A stretch of DNA of 64,000 nt, taken from NCBI GenBank assembly GCA_002914845.1, contig JXTC01000257.1:56605-120604 (forward strand), in the 5' to 3' direction. Under the pieces are notes generated by a model. It ran no database searches and was not told the origin of the DNA. It worked only from the letters and a program-made list of their open reading frames with translations. Of this stretch, positions 49,742 through 61,144 are shown piece after piece (positions within the stretch are counted from its first letter, which is position 1; every line of letters starts with the position of its first letter). The position numbers and the translations under genes were made by a program. The DNA is from Trema orientale (Eukaryota > Streptophyta > Magnoliopsida > Rosales > Cannabaceae).

Positions 49742-49749
49742 AAACCCTA
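49742..49749 (+). promoter_or_regulatory. Telo-box
   Basis: AAACCCTA, the plant telo-box, lies about 75 bases before the NAT12 ATG in the leader. In plants such boxes often accompany housekeeping genes and can recruit telomere-repeat binding factors; here the role is inferred. Confidence 0.4.
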
Positions 49750-49789
49750 TACTATCAGATCTGGTTCTGGTTCGATTGAGTTTCAAGCT

Positions 49790-49801
49790 ATGCTCCACTA
49801 G
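49790..49801 (+). CDS. Minimal upstream ORF in NAT12 leader (MLH)
   Basis: ATG CTC CAC TAG, three codons, ending 19 bases before the NAT12 start. If the transcript starts upstream, scanning ribosomes meet this ATG first. Such tiny uORFs usually lower translation modestly. There is no evidence of an active peptide. Confidence 0.4.
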   Translation: MLH

Positions 49802-49820
49802 TTTCTTCACCTCTTTCGCC

Positions 49821-52800
49821 ATGTCCAACTCCGACCCCAAACCACGCCCGCGTCCGGGACCATGGCCGCCGGCGCCGGAGGGTTCTGCCGCAATGCCGCC
49901 TTCTTCTTGGGCCAAGCGGACCGGGTTCAAGCCCAAGTTCTCCGGCGAGACCAATGCCAGTGATTCGGGCCAGATAGCTTTGCCTCCAAGGCCCAGAGAG
50001 CCCGGACCCCAGCCCGATCTCGAAACCGGCAGGGCAAGACCGACGGTGACGGTTAATGGTCGAGCGGAGGGTGAGAAGGTTTTACCGCCGAAGCCGCTGG
50101 CTCCGCCTGCTCCGGCGCCGGAGAAAGAGAAGATGGTGAAGAAGAGGAGGGAAGCTGATGGAGTACCCAAGAATTCGAGCAACGGTGCCAACGGGAATGG
50201 TGCGGCAGTGCCCGGTTCGGACCCGCCTTCGCAGCACCGGAGGCCGGCTCGGAGCGAAGAAGCGATCGATGTCTTGCCGCAGAGTGTTGATGATGACGGG
50301 GTTATGGCTAGACACTCGCATATGAAGTATGAGCTCAGAGATACACCTGGGCTTGGTGGGTTTTTTTCTTTTTATTTGTTATAATTATATAGTCTTTTCA
50401 TATTTTCAAAAAGAAAACACCTTTATATATATATATTTAATTTAAGCAAAATCCAAATTTTATGGATAATTTGAAATGGGTATTTGCTAACATTTGAAAT
50501 TATGATTGGTTTTCGTGAAGAAATTATATCGGTTTTGTTTTTTTGTGATCATTTGGAGCTGAAAGTGAATAGTTAAATATTTTCATAAGTTGGAAATATT
50601 CGATTATTTCTTCTTCTTTTTTTAATTCTTTTAATTTGTACATTATTTCAGTTCCAATTGGTCTATATGGGTTCCAGCACTACTTGTCTATTTTGGGTTC
50701 GTTAATTCTCGTTCCGCTTGTCATAGTTCCGGCAATGGGTGGCACTCCTGTGAGTCTTTCATACAATTTCTTTTCAATATTTTTACTATGTATGTAGGAG
50801 GATACTGACATGATTTAGTGGGTGTAGGAGGATACTGCAAATGTGGTATCAACAGTGCTCTTTGTTTCGGGAGTGACCACGTTGTTGCATACTTCTTTTG
50901 GTTCGAGGTTACCCTTGATACAGGGTCCATCATTTGTTTTCCTGGCTCCCGCCTTAGCGATAATCAACTCCCCGGAATTTCGAGGGCTCAATGGAAATGT
51001 ATGTTTCAATTCTTGTGCATTTTGTAGAGTTAAAATATGCAACAATGTTGTGGTCCTCTTTTGTTATGTTTATCTCCCCTCCATTGGAAAGTGACTTAAA
51101 TGCAAAACATCATTGTCCTATTGTCAAAACTAAATATCTACATTTACTGTAAGCTTTCTGCAATAAAGGAGAGAACATTGAACAATTTTAAATTGTAAAA
51201 TTGAATACAGGGTTCATTGTAAGAACTATTTAATAGGTTAATGTTTTGAGTACCTGAAATATCTTTTTTCGGATTTGTACTTAATTAAAAATAAAAATAG
51301 GATAAGTTGTTTGTGTCCCAACTTCCGTGATTAGAGACCAAATTCCTTAATTTTCTAAAATGTAGTTTAATATCAAAGAACATGAACTCTAAAACAGCTT
51401 CAAGCAAGTCCAAAAACATAGTGTACATTATTTCTTTTATTTCGTCCGTTGTGTTTTGTGTTCCTGTTTATAGGCTATGAAACTGAGTCTACTAAGTTAG
51501 TTAGGGATTTTTTTTGGGGCCCATAAAATAGTATAGGATGCTTCAAATTCTTGTTTTTTGTTTTCAATTTGAGTTTTCGCTGTGTTCAATTCACATGCTA
51601 TTCATAATTTACATTGAAAATAATTGACTTCTGCAAGTCTATTTAATTTATTTGTTTGAGTTTCAATGAGTTTTAACACTTGACATCGCAGAGTTTCAAG
51701 CATATCATGAAGGAGCTACAGGGGGCTGTAATTATAGCTTCAGCATTCCAAGCAATACTTGGATATAGTGGATTGATGTCATTATTTTTGAGGTATGATT
51801 TTTATCTTTACAGTTCCATTTATTGATATTTTTGTCTGTCGAAAACTATGAAGTCAGTTATTTAATGTTTCACTTTAAAATACTTCCAATACCATTACCA
51901 TATTAGATATGAAATACTTCCAATACCATTACCATATTAGATTCATCAGTGAGTTTTAACTACATCGATTATCAATTAGAAATTAGTTGCTTTATCTTCT
52001 CTATTACAGTGTGATGTATTAAATATAAATTGTTTGTTGGTCTTCAATATTGAAATATTTTAAACTTCTTTATTGATGATATCGCATTATAGAATGAGCT
52101 TAACGAGGTTTCTTATCAAAAAAGGAAAAAAAAAAAGGAAAAGAAAAAGAATGAGCTTAGTGAGGAGCAGGAGTTATTCAAGATATCAATGCTTACTCAA
52201 TAGCTTTAGATCTTATAATGAAAGTGTGAAATAGTTGGTTGTTTTATTTGCTTGAGAACATATTGCAAATAGTGTATATCACCTGCCTGTTATATACACA
52301 AGTCGACTGTAAGCGTAAGAAATGTGGGGACTGGGAGTGACTCTGTTGGTGATTCGTCTTTTATGGGTGTAGTTCTGGGTTGCAGCTGATTTTATGTGTC
52401 CTCTTAACTCATGAATAGTTCTATACCTAAAGGGCTCAGGTCTTTATGTGAGTCAACTTTTGTATGGAATACATGATGTGAATTTCTTATGCATCTTTAG
52501 GATAGAAGGTTTGTTTATTTATTTTATTTTATGTTTTATGCTGTTGAAAGGAATGTGGTTGAGCATCGCCACTAATAAAATTGAATTGTTACCAGTACAG
52601 CTTAAAGTCAATGTCTTATGGGTGGTAACTTTAACATACGAGTAGAAAGTTGGTTAAATAGATAGATTTTGGTTTCGATTGGTTGACCCTTAGCACAAAG
52701 TAGAAAGTTGGTTAGAAAACTCCATTTAATGACAAGCTAAGTGAGCAGATCTTTAAATAAAAGTACAATGCATTACTGTAACACTGTGACAAAGCACATA

Positions 52801-55069
52801 ATTGCTCAAATCTCAGAGTAACAAAAATTATTGCCAGAACTCAGGCTGCTGCTGGTTCTTACTTTTATGTGTGTAAAGGATTTTTTTTAAGAAAAGAATC
52901 CAGTTTATGGGGTTGTGTACTTGTATTTTAATTGTTTTAAGAGAAATGAGTAGGAAAAAAAAAAAAAAAAACTAGAGGTCCAAGTAAAAATCAGCTCAAG
53001 TCTCTCAAATATTAGTCTTAAAAGCATAGTATTTTAAAGGCCCAGTTTAGAGCCCGGCCGGGGTGGACCTTTGCCCTTTTGGTCCGGTTCGGTGCGGGAG
53101 TCGGTTATCCCCCAGACACCCCCCACCCCAAAAAAAAAGTATTAGACAATTTCAGATTTTCAAAAATTCTCATACTTTTGCCCCTCTATAATCCTCAAAA
53201 TTGGAAAAGTCATCCATATAACAAAAGCACACCTTGAAATAAGCTAGATGTGATCCATTGAACCCCAAAAAGTGATAGCTACACTGTCCAGGCTCTAAAG
53301 TTGATCGACAATCTGTGCAAAGTCAATCAACAGGCATTTATTTTCTCTGGAAAATGTGTGCAGTTAAAATTGGTCCCAAGTTGCTTTGCCCAGAAAAAAG
53401 AAAAAGAAAAAAAAGAGAAGCCATTTTAGTTGGTGATTTTGTGTGCCAATTGCTTTCAATGGGAAATACAACTGTTATGCCGTTTGCAATGAATTGTAAA
53501 AGTTTCTTATCTTTCTTGTGTGCAAAAAAAAAAAAAAGAAAAATAAAATGACAACATAACACTACAGTGAATGATTTTGTGTGCCAATTTCCAAATGCTC
53601 TTCATTGGGAAATAAAACACAACTCTTATGCACTGTGCAATGATTTGTTAAACGTTATAGCTTCATAGTTGCATTTCTTAGGTTCACCCAATTTCAGTTT
53701 TTAAACTGCCAACTTTATTTTGGCCATTTTATTTCGGTCATCAATTATTCAATTAGTTCTTGAGTTCGTGTTTTGTGGCCTTCGCATGTTAGCTTGTTTA
53801 AGGTGAATCAGCCTGGATTCTGTTTGTACTTTATTCTTATGGAAATTATGTACTGTATTAACTTTTTGACTGGCTATAAGCAATTTTGTTTATCCATACC
53901 TATAAGCAATTTTTTTTATCCATACCTAACATGGGTAATTTGCTTTCCTCTTCAGGTTGATCAATCCAGTTGTCGTGTCACCAACAATTGCTGCAGTTGG
54001 ACTTTCATTTTACACTTATGGTTTTCCCCTTGTTGGTAACTGTCTTGAGATTGGAGCAGTGCAGATATTATTGGTTATTTTATTCTCTCTTGTAAGTTTA
54101 ATGAAGCTACTCTTGGTTTCTTTCTCATCGTGAGAATTTTGTTTCTTATTAAGCTTTGTCACTGGAAAATGTTAATTCTCTTTCTGCAGTACCTGCGGAA
54201 GGTATCCATACTTGGGCATCGCATATTTCTAATATATGCTGTAAGTTAACAATTTTTACCATGGTTTTGTTTTATTCCTGCAAAACAATTGCTTATCCCC
54301 CTGTAAGATTTGATGTGTTTGTTCCACATAATTGCTAGGTTCCATTGGGTCTGGCGATTACATGGGCTGCCGCTTTCTTACTGACTGAAGCTGGAGCTTA
54401 TAGCTATAAAGGTTGTGATATAAATGTACCTGCCTCAAATATAATTTCTGAACATTGCAGAAAGCATGTTTCAAGGATGAAGCACTGTCGAGTTGATACT
54501 TCTCATGCATTAAAATCTTCACCGTGGTTTAGGTTCCCTTATCCATTACAATGGGGTACTCCTGTCTTCACCTGGAAAATGACTTTTGTTATGTGTGTGG
54601 TCTCTATAATCGCTTCTGTGGATTCGGTTAGTCTCTTGTTTATTAAGAATAGATTATTGGATTTAATGGTTTTTGTTTTATAATTTTAGCGTGTATGTTG
54701 TATTTTCTTTCAAGTACATTGAGCGATTATTTAATAAAATTATAATCTCATGATGTAGAACCAAGGGAGAAAAGAGGAGAGAAGAGAAAGAAGAAACTAT
54801 AGAGAAATAGAGGAATTTATAAAGAAGAATATAGAGAGAAATAGAGGAATTTAGAGATAGAAAGAGAACAAGAGAGAGAGAAAGAAAGAGAAGAATCTTA
54901 AGGAGAGAAACTAGATACTTTATAATTTCATAACAAGTCTGACTAATAACGAGCACAACTAGGCATACTTATAATTAGGCAAATAACAAGTAATAAATCA
55001 ACTAGGAAACTAATTTTAGGAATTTAAAGCATACTAGAACTCTAATTACTCAAAATAAAATAGAACTTG

Positions 55070-55117
<48 letters not shown>

Positions 55118-57732
55118 TATCCCAATTAATTATAATATAAAATGCTTATTATTTCTATCTTGTTCCTTATCATTTCATCTAATGAATTCATTATATTTAT
55201 CTATTTGAAAAATCAGAAGAACTTTGTAGGCCGGGTGAATATTTATTTCAATTAATTGATGGATGATTGGATATGAACCATAGCCCATTGGAGAGTGTGG
55301 TGCTTACATTGGCCCATTAGAGAGTGTGTGCTTACATTGGAGTATAATGCTTGTTTTAGTTTGAGAGAAAGTAAACAACGTTTGGGATTAAAGAGGTTGT
55401 AGTCTAGAACATAACTAGGTGGTGGGAGTTGAAAGAAGCAATGAAATTTTTGTTTTAGTTATGGAATTTTTTTTGATTGTTAGCTCTGGAAGTCAGTCCG
55501 ATTCCAATGTAATAATGCATGTGACACAGAAATCCCGAGATCATTTACATATAGGCCAAGGAATCTGTATGCATGACGCGTTTGAACTAATGTTACTAAT
55601 TTACAGATGAGGAAAATATTTTAGAAGTTCAGCGTGATTGTATTTTTACATGCTTTTGAATTCATTGAACTATTTTGTATTACTGTTTTTGTGCTTTCTT
55701 GTCCCCTTAAAGTTGCCCTGATTTAGATTTTACACAAGTATCATGTATGGTTCCCCTGAGACTAAATAGATTCAGTAATTATCTTAATAATAGTACTAAA
55801 TCTTTTTTTTAGTATTTTGTTGCTTCTTGTTGGAAGTTCTTTACTTGATGTGTCCACTGAAGTTGTGCGGCTGCATTGTTTCAAGGTTTGCTTTGTATTG
55901 AAATTTTCAGGTTGGCTCATACCATGCTTCTTCGTTGTTGGTGGCATCTAGACCTCCTACCCGCGGAGTTCTTAGTCGAGGGATTGGTTTGGAAGGTCTT
56001 TCAAGTGTCTTGGCTGGTTTATGGGGTACAGGAACTGGATCCACAACATTGACAGAAAATGTGCACACTATTGCTGTGACTAAAATGGGAAGTCGTAGGG
56101 CAGTTGAGTTAGGTGCATACGTTTTGATAGTGTTATCCCTAGTTGGTGAGTTCTGATAAATAAGCTTTTGTTTCAATATTTGTTGATATAACCAAGTGCA
56201 AAATCTCTAGATTTTGTAGTCACAGGTGTTTGAATCAGACGTCTGCCCAATGTATTTCTTTTGCCTAATTTCTCCGTGAACACAACTCGGATTTTCTACC
56301 CCTAGCCCACCAAAATAAGAAATAGACACAAACATCATGTGAATAGTCTTTTCTTACTAGGTCTTATAATTCGTCAAATGAGATAGAAAGTGACAAATAA
56401 GAAACTAATTTCTTTTAAGTTATCTCCTTAGTTTACTGTAGTGATTTGGAATATTGAATTTAATTCTCACTGGTTAGATCTTGTGCTGATTGAACAAGGA
56501 TTTAGTCTGTGGTTAGTATCACTTAAACCAGTGAGCTAGAATTATTTGTATAATTGAATGTCACTTTAACTTGACAAGGGAGAACGGAATACGTTGTGGC
56601 CAAATATTGTGCAACTAATTGACCATTTGGTTGCTGAAATTGGCCATTAGATCAGCCTGGCTGATCCCAGCAAAAAAAAAAAAGAAAAAAAAAAAAATCA
56701 TATTGCCTCCATCATTTGCTTCATTTATATTCTTATCATCGACTTTCAAATCCTTTGTTTTAAAGTGGGGCTTTTAGTATGCCTTTTCTCCTTCCTGGGT
56801 AGGATAATGGATTTAATCTTGAAGATTCCACTACTGCTTGCACAACCTGGATGTTGGGTCGTTTAAGAATGGACACCATGTTGTTGTTGCTTACTTTTGA
56901 ATGTTATTAACTGCTTTGTCTTACCATAGAATTCTACTTTACATGCAGGTAAAGTTGGAGGCTTCATTGCCTCAATCCCCGAAGTCATGGTTGCTGCTCT
57001 TCTATGCTTCATGTGGGCAATGCTTGCTGCATTAGGTTTGTCAAATCTACGATATAGTGAGGCTGGGAGCTCTCGAAATATTATCATAGTTGGGCTATCT
57101 TTGTTCTTCTCACTTTCAGTACCGGCTTACTTTCAGCAATATGGGATCTCTCCAAACTCCAACTTGTCTGTTCCAAGTTATTTTCAACCTTACATTGTCG
57201 CTTCTCATGGACCCTTCCGTAGCAACTATGGAGGGGTATGTTCCTAACTGACCTTTCTCTGATCCTAAATAAAAAGCGTTGAATGATAAATACCCAAAAA
57301 CTACATTTCCTATGATAAATGACAGAAATAGTTCGAAATATTTCATTACCTCTTTCTGATCTTTCATTTGGGCACGATTTTTTTAGAAATCATAAGTAGG
57401 TCCTGCTTCTGACATTTACCAAGAAAATTAACGTCTTTTGATTGCAGCTGTCACATTGTATAAACAAACATAATAGTGGATGAGGCTTAACTGATTTCTT
57501 ATCCTTGCAGGTGAACTATGTCATGAACACACTGTTATCTTTACACATGGTGATTGCATTTCTTGTGGCTGTTATTCTGGATAACACGGTACCAGGCAGT
57601 CGGCAAGAACGTGGGGTGTATGTATGGTCCGAATCAGAGGTGGCACAAAGAGAGCCTGCTGTTACTAAGGACTATGAGTTACCCTTCAGAATTGGTCGAA
57701 TATTCCGATGGGTGAAATGGGTTGGCCTATAA
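49821..57732 (+). CDS. NAT12: Nucleobase-ascorbate transporter 12, ten exons
   Basis: Exons: 49821-50355, 50652-50749, 50828-50998, 51692-51792, 53956-54091, 54190-54240, 54339-54626, 55911-56145, 56949-57235, 57511-57732, joining to 707 residues. The family (NAT/NCS2) carries purines, pyrimidines or ascorbate across membranes by proton or ion coupling; the plant NAT12 substrate is not settled. Residues 1 to about 175 are hydrophilic and Pro-rich (MSNSDPKPRPRPGPWPPAPEG), a long cytosolic N-terminus typical of this clade. From residue 178 come many membrane spans: VPIGLYGFQHYLS with the QH motif, LGSLILVPLVIVPAMGG, LIQGPSFVFLAPALAIINSP, AAVGLSFYTYGFPLVG. The NAT signature is at residues 509-518, ENVHTIAVTK, with H where the family consensus has G. 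The C-terminus is ELPFRIGRIFRWVKWVGL. The ATG at 49821 matches the conserved start. The length is close to the 709 residues I recall for Arabidopsis NAT12. Confidence 0.95.
51878..51942. repeat. 34-bp tandem duplication in NAT12 intron 4
   Basis: AAATACTTCCAATACCATTA and the following bases occur twice with a 34-bp period. Confidence 0.8.
53041..53130. other. GC-rich island in NAT12 intron 4
   Basis: A short run with GCCCGGCCGGGGTGG, GGTCCGGTTCGGTGCGGG and CCCCCAGACACCCCCCACCCC inside an AT-rich intron. It resembles worn GC-rich ends of plant DNA transposons. Not coding. Confidence 0.4.
53432..53660. repeat. Imperfect direct repeat in NAT12 intron 4
   Basis: TGATTTTGTGTGCCAATT...TTCAATGGGAAATA...CAATGAATTGT near 53432-53505 recurs as TGATTTTGTGTGCCAATT...TTCATTGGGAAATAA...CAATGATTTGT near 53570-53650, about 138 bases on. 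Confidence 0.7.
53875..53929. repeat. Short tandem repeat before NAT12 exon 5
   Basis: TATAAGCAATTTTgTTTATCCATACC occurs twice in succession shortly before the exon 5 acceptor at 53956. Confidence 0.8.
55071..55114. repeat. (TAA)n microsatellite in NAT12 intron 7
   Basis: About 14-15 TAA units in the intron before exon 8. A purine-rich low-complexity stretch with repeated GAGAGAAATAGAGGAATTTA lies at 54760-54900 in the same intron. Confidence 0.95.
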
Positions 57733-58249
57733 GAGGAAGGATTTTCTTGTTGTAGGTGATTATCAGTGTCAAGCTTCTTGACAGCCACTCTGCGGGAATG
57801 ATAGTACTGTATGGTGATTGGTGATTATGATTGCAATTCTGGGACTCTGATGCTAAATTATCGGTCTGAAAAACGGTTTTCTCCCACGTGAAGGTACGCC
57901 GTAGTATTATAGGTCTTGCAGAGAGATATTTGTGTACATTCGAGGAAACAAGGTTCTGGTTGTGTTGTAATTTTAGATTATGAACATTGTATCTAGCGTT
58001 TAGTCATTCTAAAATATCCAGCGGGACCTTTTTCATGTGGTTGGGAGAGCTTTGGCATCATGTATATGTAAAATATTTTTGTTGGAACGGTTCCTTTCAC
58101 GAGTGGTGGATTGTCAATGGAAACAAGGGTAAGATTCATGGTGAAAGTGAGAACTGCATCGTCTGAATTGTTATTTTTTTCTCTTGTATACATTTATGAT
58201 ATCCATATATTTTGTAGAATTTGTATCGACTAACTGCTGAAGCTTCTAA

Positions 58250-58696
58250 AATTCTGTTTCTAGAGTACGACCCCTGACTCAAGTTAAAATGACAAAATTC
58301 ATTTAGCCTGGGAAAAGGAATTGGAATTGGCCCAATTCGCAGAATTTTTTTTTTTTTTTGATAATTGAAAGGGGAGGAGGGGGCGACGAGCGTGGCAACC
58401 CTCCTTGGGCGTAACTATGGGAGCTCCAACTCCGTTCAGGAATGTTCTCTAAGATTTTTTCAACCAGGTCGCCACTACCGGGCGGTGGAGTGAGTCACCT
58501 GAACCCTAACCGAACAACTAGCGAGAACGGCACTCTGGAGCAGAGGCCGGGGCATGGGCTGGCAGGTAGGTACTCTCACATTTAAGACTCCCGAAGGAAT
58601 CATTCAGTTCGAACCCGCGATCTCCAACACCCACGATAACAACGCTGCCACTAGACTAATTTGCAAAATTAGAAGCATTTGCACAATTTTCTTGAA
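58250..58696 (+). pseudogene. Plastid atpA-like DNA relic (NUPT), interrupted by the SINE
   Basis: Read without the SINE, the DNA aligns with the C-terminal coding part of chloroplast atpA (ATP synthase alpha): the SVSRV-like start TCTGTTTCTAGAGTA, then ACTCAAATTAAAAT, then ELAQFAELEAFAQFS at the end. Frames are broken and it lies in the 3' flank of another gene, so it is a nuclear copy of plastid DNA and not functional. The second copy is at 60007-60126. Confidence 0.55.
58347..58657 (-). mobile_element. tRNA-derived SINE, complete, 13-bp TSD
   Basis: On the minus strand it starts AGTCTAGTGGCAGCG (box A TAGTCTAGTGG), has box B GGTTCGAAC at 58615-58607, a GC-rich body of about 300 bp, and ends in a poly(A) tail (T run at 58345-58359 on the plus strand). 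AATTCGCAGAATT (58334-58346) and AATTTGCAAAATT (58658-58670) flank it as 13-bp target duplications. The paralogous position in copy 2 (60086-60108) is an empty site, which proves insertion. SINEs are mobilised by LINE machinery. I do not recognise the family. Confidence 0.88.
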
Positions 58697-59259
58697 TTCA
58701 GACTTTATGCCAAAACTTGTAATGCCACTGGGTGTATTCTGGTTATGTACAAGGCAAATATTAGTTAAAGCTAATTTAGTGCCCGGAGCAAAGGGTTAGA
58801 GCGTAGACTCGAGTAGAAGTATTTTGATTCGTTACAGGTTTCGGCCAGAGAATTTGCATGTCACTATACGTCCACTTTGAGCATGTTCTTGTTACTCGTA
58901 TTGTTGTTAAAATCGTCATTTAATTCGTTATTGTTATTACCTTTATGTTTTCAATTATCGTTATGTTATCTTCGTATATCATTTTCATATCCTTAAAACT
59001 AGTTTATCATCAATATTATTATGTTATTCTATTAGCATTTATTAGTACCGTTATTGTAATTATTATTTTACTGTTACTATTTCATTACTGTCATTTTTTA
59101 TTACGTTGCTATTATTATTAGAATAAATTTTTAAAAAATATCTCGAAGTTTGGATACTCTGCAATTTGACGTACATTAAGATTAAAGATTTGTGAAAATT
59201 CATACCTTATGTGGATTTATTAAATTCACAAGATATGAATCTTAGTTAAAAATTCATTT

Positions 59260-59400
59260 AAGGTATGAATCCATTTAAAGTATGAATTTTCACAAAGAAT
59301 TCATTTAAAGTATGAATCCATTTAAGGTATGAATTGACTTGAATACAATTTAAGGTATGAATTCATTTAACTAAAAGAATCCATACCTTAAATCTTAAAT
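59260..59400. repeat. AAGGTATGAATT minisatellite, copy 1
   Basis: Irregular repeats of TTTAAGGTATGAATCCAT and ATTCATTTAAGGTATG, some inverted, so the block can fold. It recurs at 60690-60810. Confidence 0.7.
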
Positions 59401-59707
59401 TGACTTGAAAAGGGCTTATGATAAGCTGAATTAGAATTTCATACTCGCTATTCTCAGCTCTTTGGGGTGCCCTAGTCGATTCCATTCTTGGGTCAAGAGC
59501 TGCATCACAACTTTATCACTAGACTGATTCTCTATATCCAGGGGATGGTCCTCACATCACTCGACCTCTTTTTTTTTTTGTAGACAATATCGTACTTTTT
59601 GGATGTGCTAAAGTGGACGAGGCTATGGCAAATACGGGAAATGCCTGAATTGAGTTTTGTTCAATGTGTGGTCAATCGGTAAACCTTATGAAAATAAATA
59701 TTTTCTT

Positions 59708-59708
59708 N
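59708..59708. other. Assembly gap (N) at the junction of the duplication
   Basis: A single N sits exactly between the end of copy 1 and the start of copy 2, marking a contig join. Confidence 0.95.
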
Positions 59709-61144
59709 CAAGGTTCTGGTTGTGTTGTAATTTTAGATTATGAACATTGTATCTAGCGTTTAGTCATTCTAAAATATCCAGCGGGACCTTTTTCATGTGG
59801 TTGTGAGAGCTTTGGCATCATGTATATGTAAAATATTTTTGTTGGAACGGTTCCTTTCACGAGTGGTGGATTGTCAATGGAAAACAAGGGTAAGATTCAT
59901 TGTGAAAGTGAGAACCGCATCGTCTGAACTTATTTTTTTCTCTTGTATACATTTATGATATCCATATATTTTGTAGAATTTTATCGACTAACAGCTGAAG
60001 CTTCGAAAATTCTGTTTCTAGAGTATGACCCCTTACTCAAATTAAAATCACAAAATTCATTTAGCCTGGGAAAAAGAATTGGAATTGGCCCAATTTGCAG
60101 AATTAGAAGCATTTGCACAATTTTCTTGAATTCAGACTTTATGCCAAAGCCCGTGATGCCATTGGGTGTATTCTCGTTATGTACAAGGCAAATATTAGCT
60201 AAAGCTAATTTAGTGCCTGGAGCAAAGGGTTAGAGCTTAGACTCGAGTAGAGGTATTTTGATTCGTTACAGGTTTCAGCCAGAGAATTTGCACAGAGCAT
60301 GTTCTTGTTACTCGTATTGTTGTTAAAATCGTCGTTTAATTCGTTATTGTTATTACCTTTACGTTTTCAATTATCGTTATGTTATCTTCATATATCATTT
60401 TCATATCCTTAAAACTAGTTTATCATCAATATTAGTATGTTACTCCTTAAAACTAGTTTGTCATCAATATTATTATGTTACTCTATTAGCATGTATTAGT
60501 ACTGTTATTGTAATTATTATTTTGCTGTTACTATTTCATTACTATTGTTTTTTATTATGTTGCTATTATTATTAGAGTAAATTCTAAAAGAATATTTTGG
60601 GTACTCTGCAATTTGACTCTATAAAATAGTACATTAAGATTAAAGATTTGTGAAAATTCGTACCTTATGTTGACTTATTGAATTCACAAGGTATGAATTT
60701 TAGTTAAAAATTCATTTAAGGTATGAATCCATTTAAGGTGTGAATTGACTTGAATTCATTTAAGGTATGAATTCATTTAACTAAAAGAATTCATACCTTA
60801 AATCTTAAATCGACTTGAAAAGGGCTTATGACAAGCTGAATTAGAATTTCATACTCATTCTCAGCTCTTTGGGGTGCCCTAGTCGATTCCATTATTGGGT
60901 CAAGAGCTGCATCACAACTTTATCACTAGACTGATTGAGAAGCATTGTGAGTCAAACAGATCCCGTGGTATCTCTATATCCAGGGGATGGTCCTCACATC
61001 ACTCAACCTCTTTTTTTTGTAGACAATATCGTACTTTTTGGATGTGCTAGAGTGGATGAAGTTATGGCAGTATGGGAAATGCCTGAATGAGTTTTGTTCA
61101 ATGTGTGGTCAATCGGTAAACCTTATGAAAATAAATATTTTCTT
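59709..61144 (+). repeat. NAT12 3'-flank duplication, copy 2 (empty site)
   Basis: Same sequence as copy 1 without the SINE. After its end at TATTTTCTT the sequence continues into the rest of the LINE fragment (CAGCAATAAC...), so copy 2 is the one joined to the downstream DNA. Confidence 0.95.
60007..60126 (+). pseudogene. Plastid atpA-like DNA relic (NUPT), uninterrupted copy
   Basis: Second copy of the atpA-like stretch, from TCTGTTTCTAGAGTATG to the ELAQFAELEAFAQFS-coding block ending near 60125. It is non-functional; a stop follows directly. Confidence 0.6.

Larger units (their letters stand above)
57949..59707 (+). repeat. NAT12 3'-flank duplication, copy 1 (with SINE)
   Basis: Starts in the NAT12 3' UTR with CAAGGTTCTGGTTGTGTTG and runs through an atpA-like relic, a TTATTG-rich stretch, an AAGGTATGAATT minisatellite and the beginning of a LINE fragment, ending at TATTTTCTT just before N 59708. 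Copy 2 (59709-61144) has the same order and orientation with scattered substitutions and small indels but lacks the 324 bases of the SINE plus one target copy. Confidence 0.95.

Noticed and set aside
49706-50191. A 161-codon frame on the minus strand across NAT12 exon 1
   Set aside because: It is antisense to the GC-rich, Pro-rich N-terminal exon of NAT12, where stop codons are scarce. No domain is visible.
59943-60233. 96-codon frame (and its relative at 58554-58799) as a gene
   Set aside because: It crosses a decayed atpA-like relic in the wrong frame and, in copy 1, the SINE. It is not a gene.
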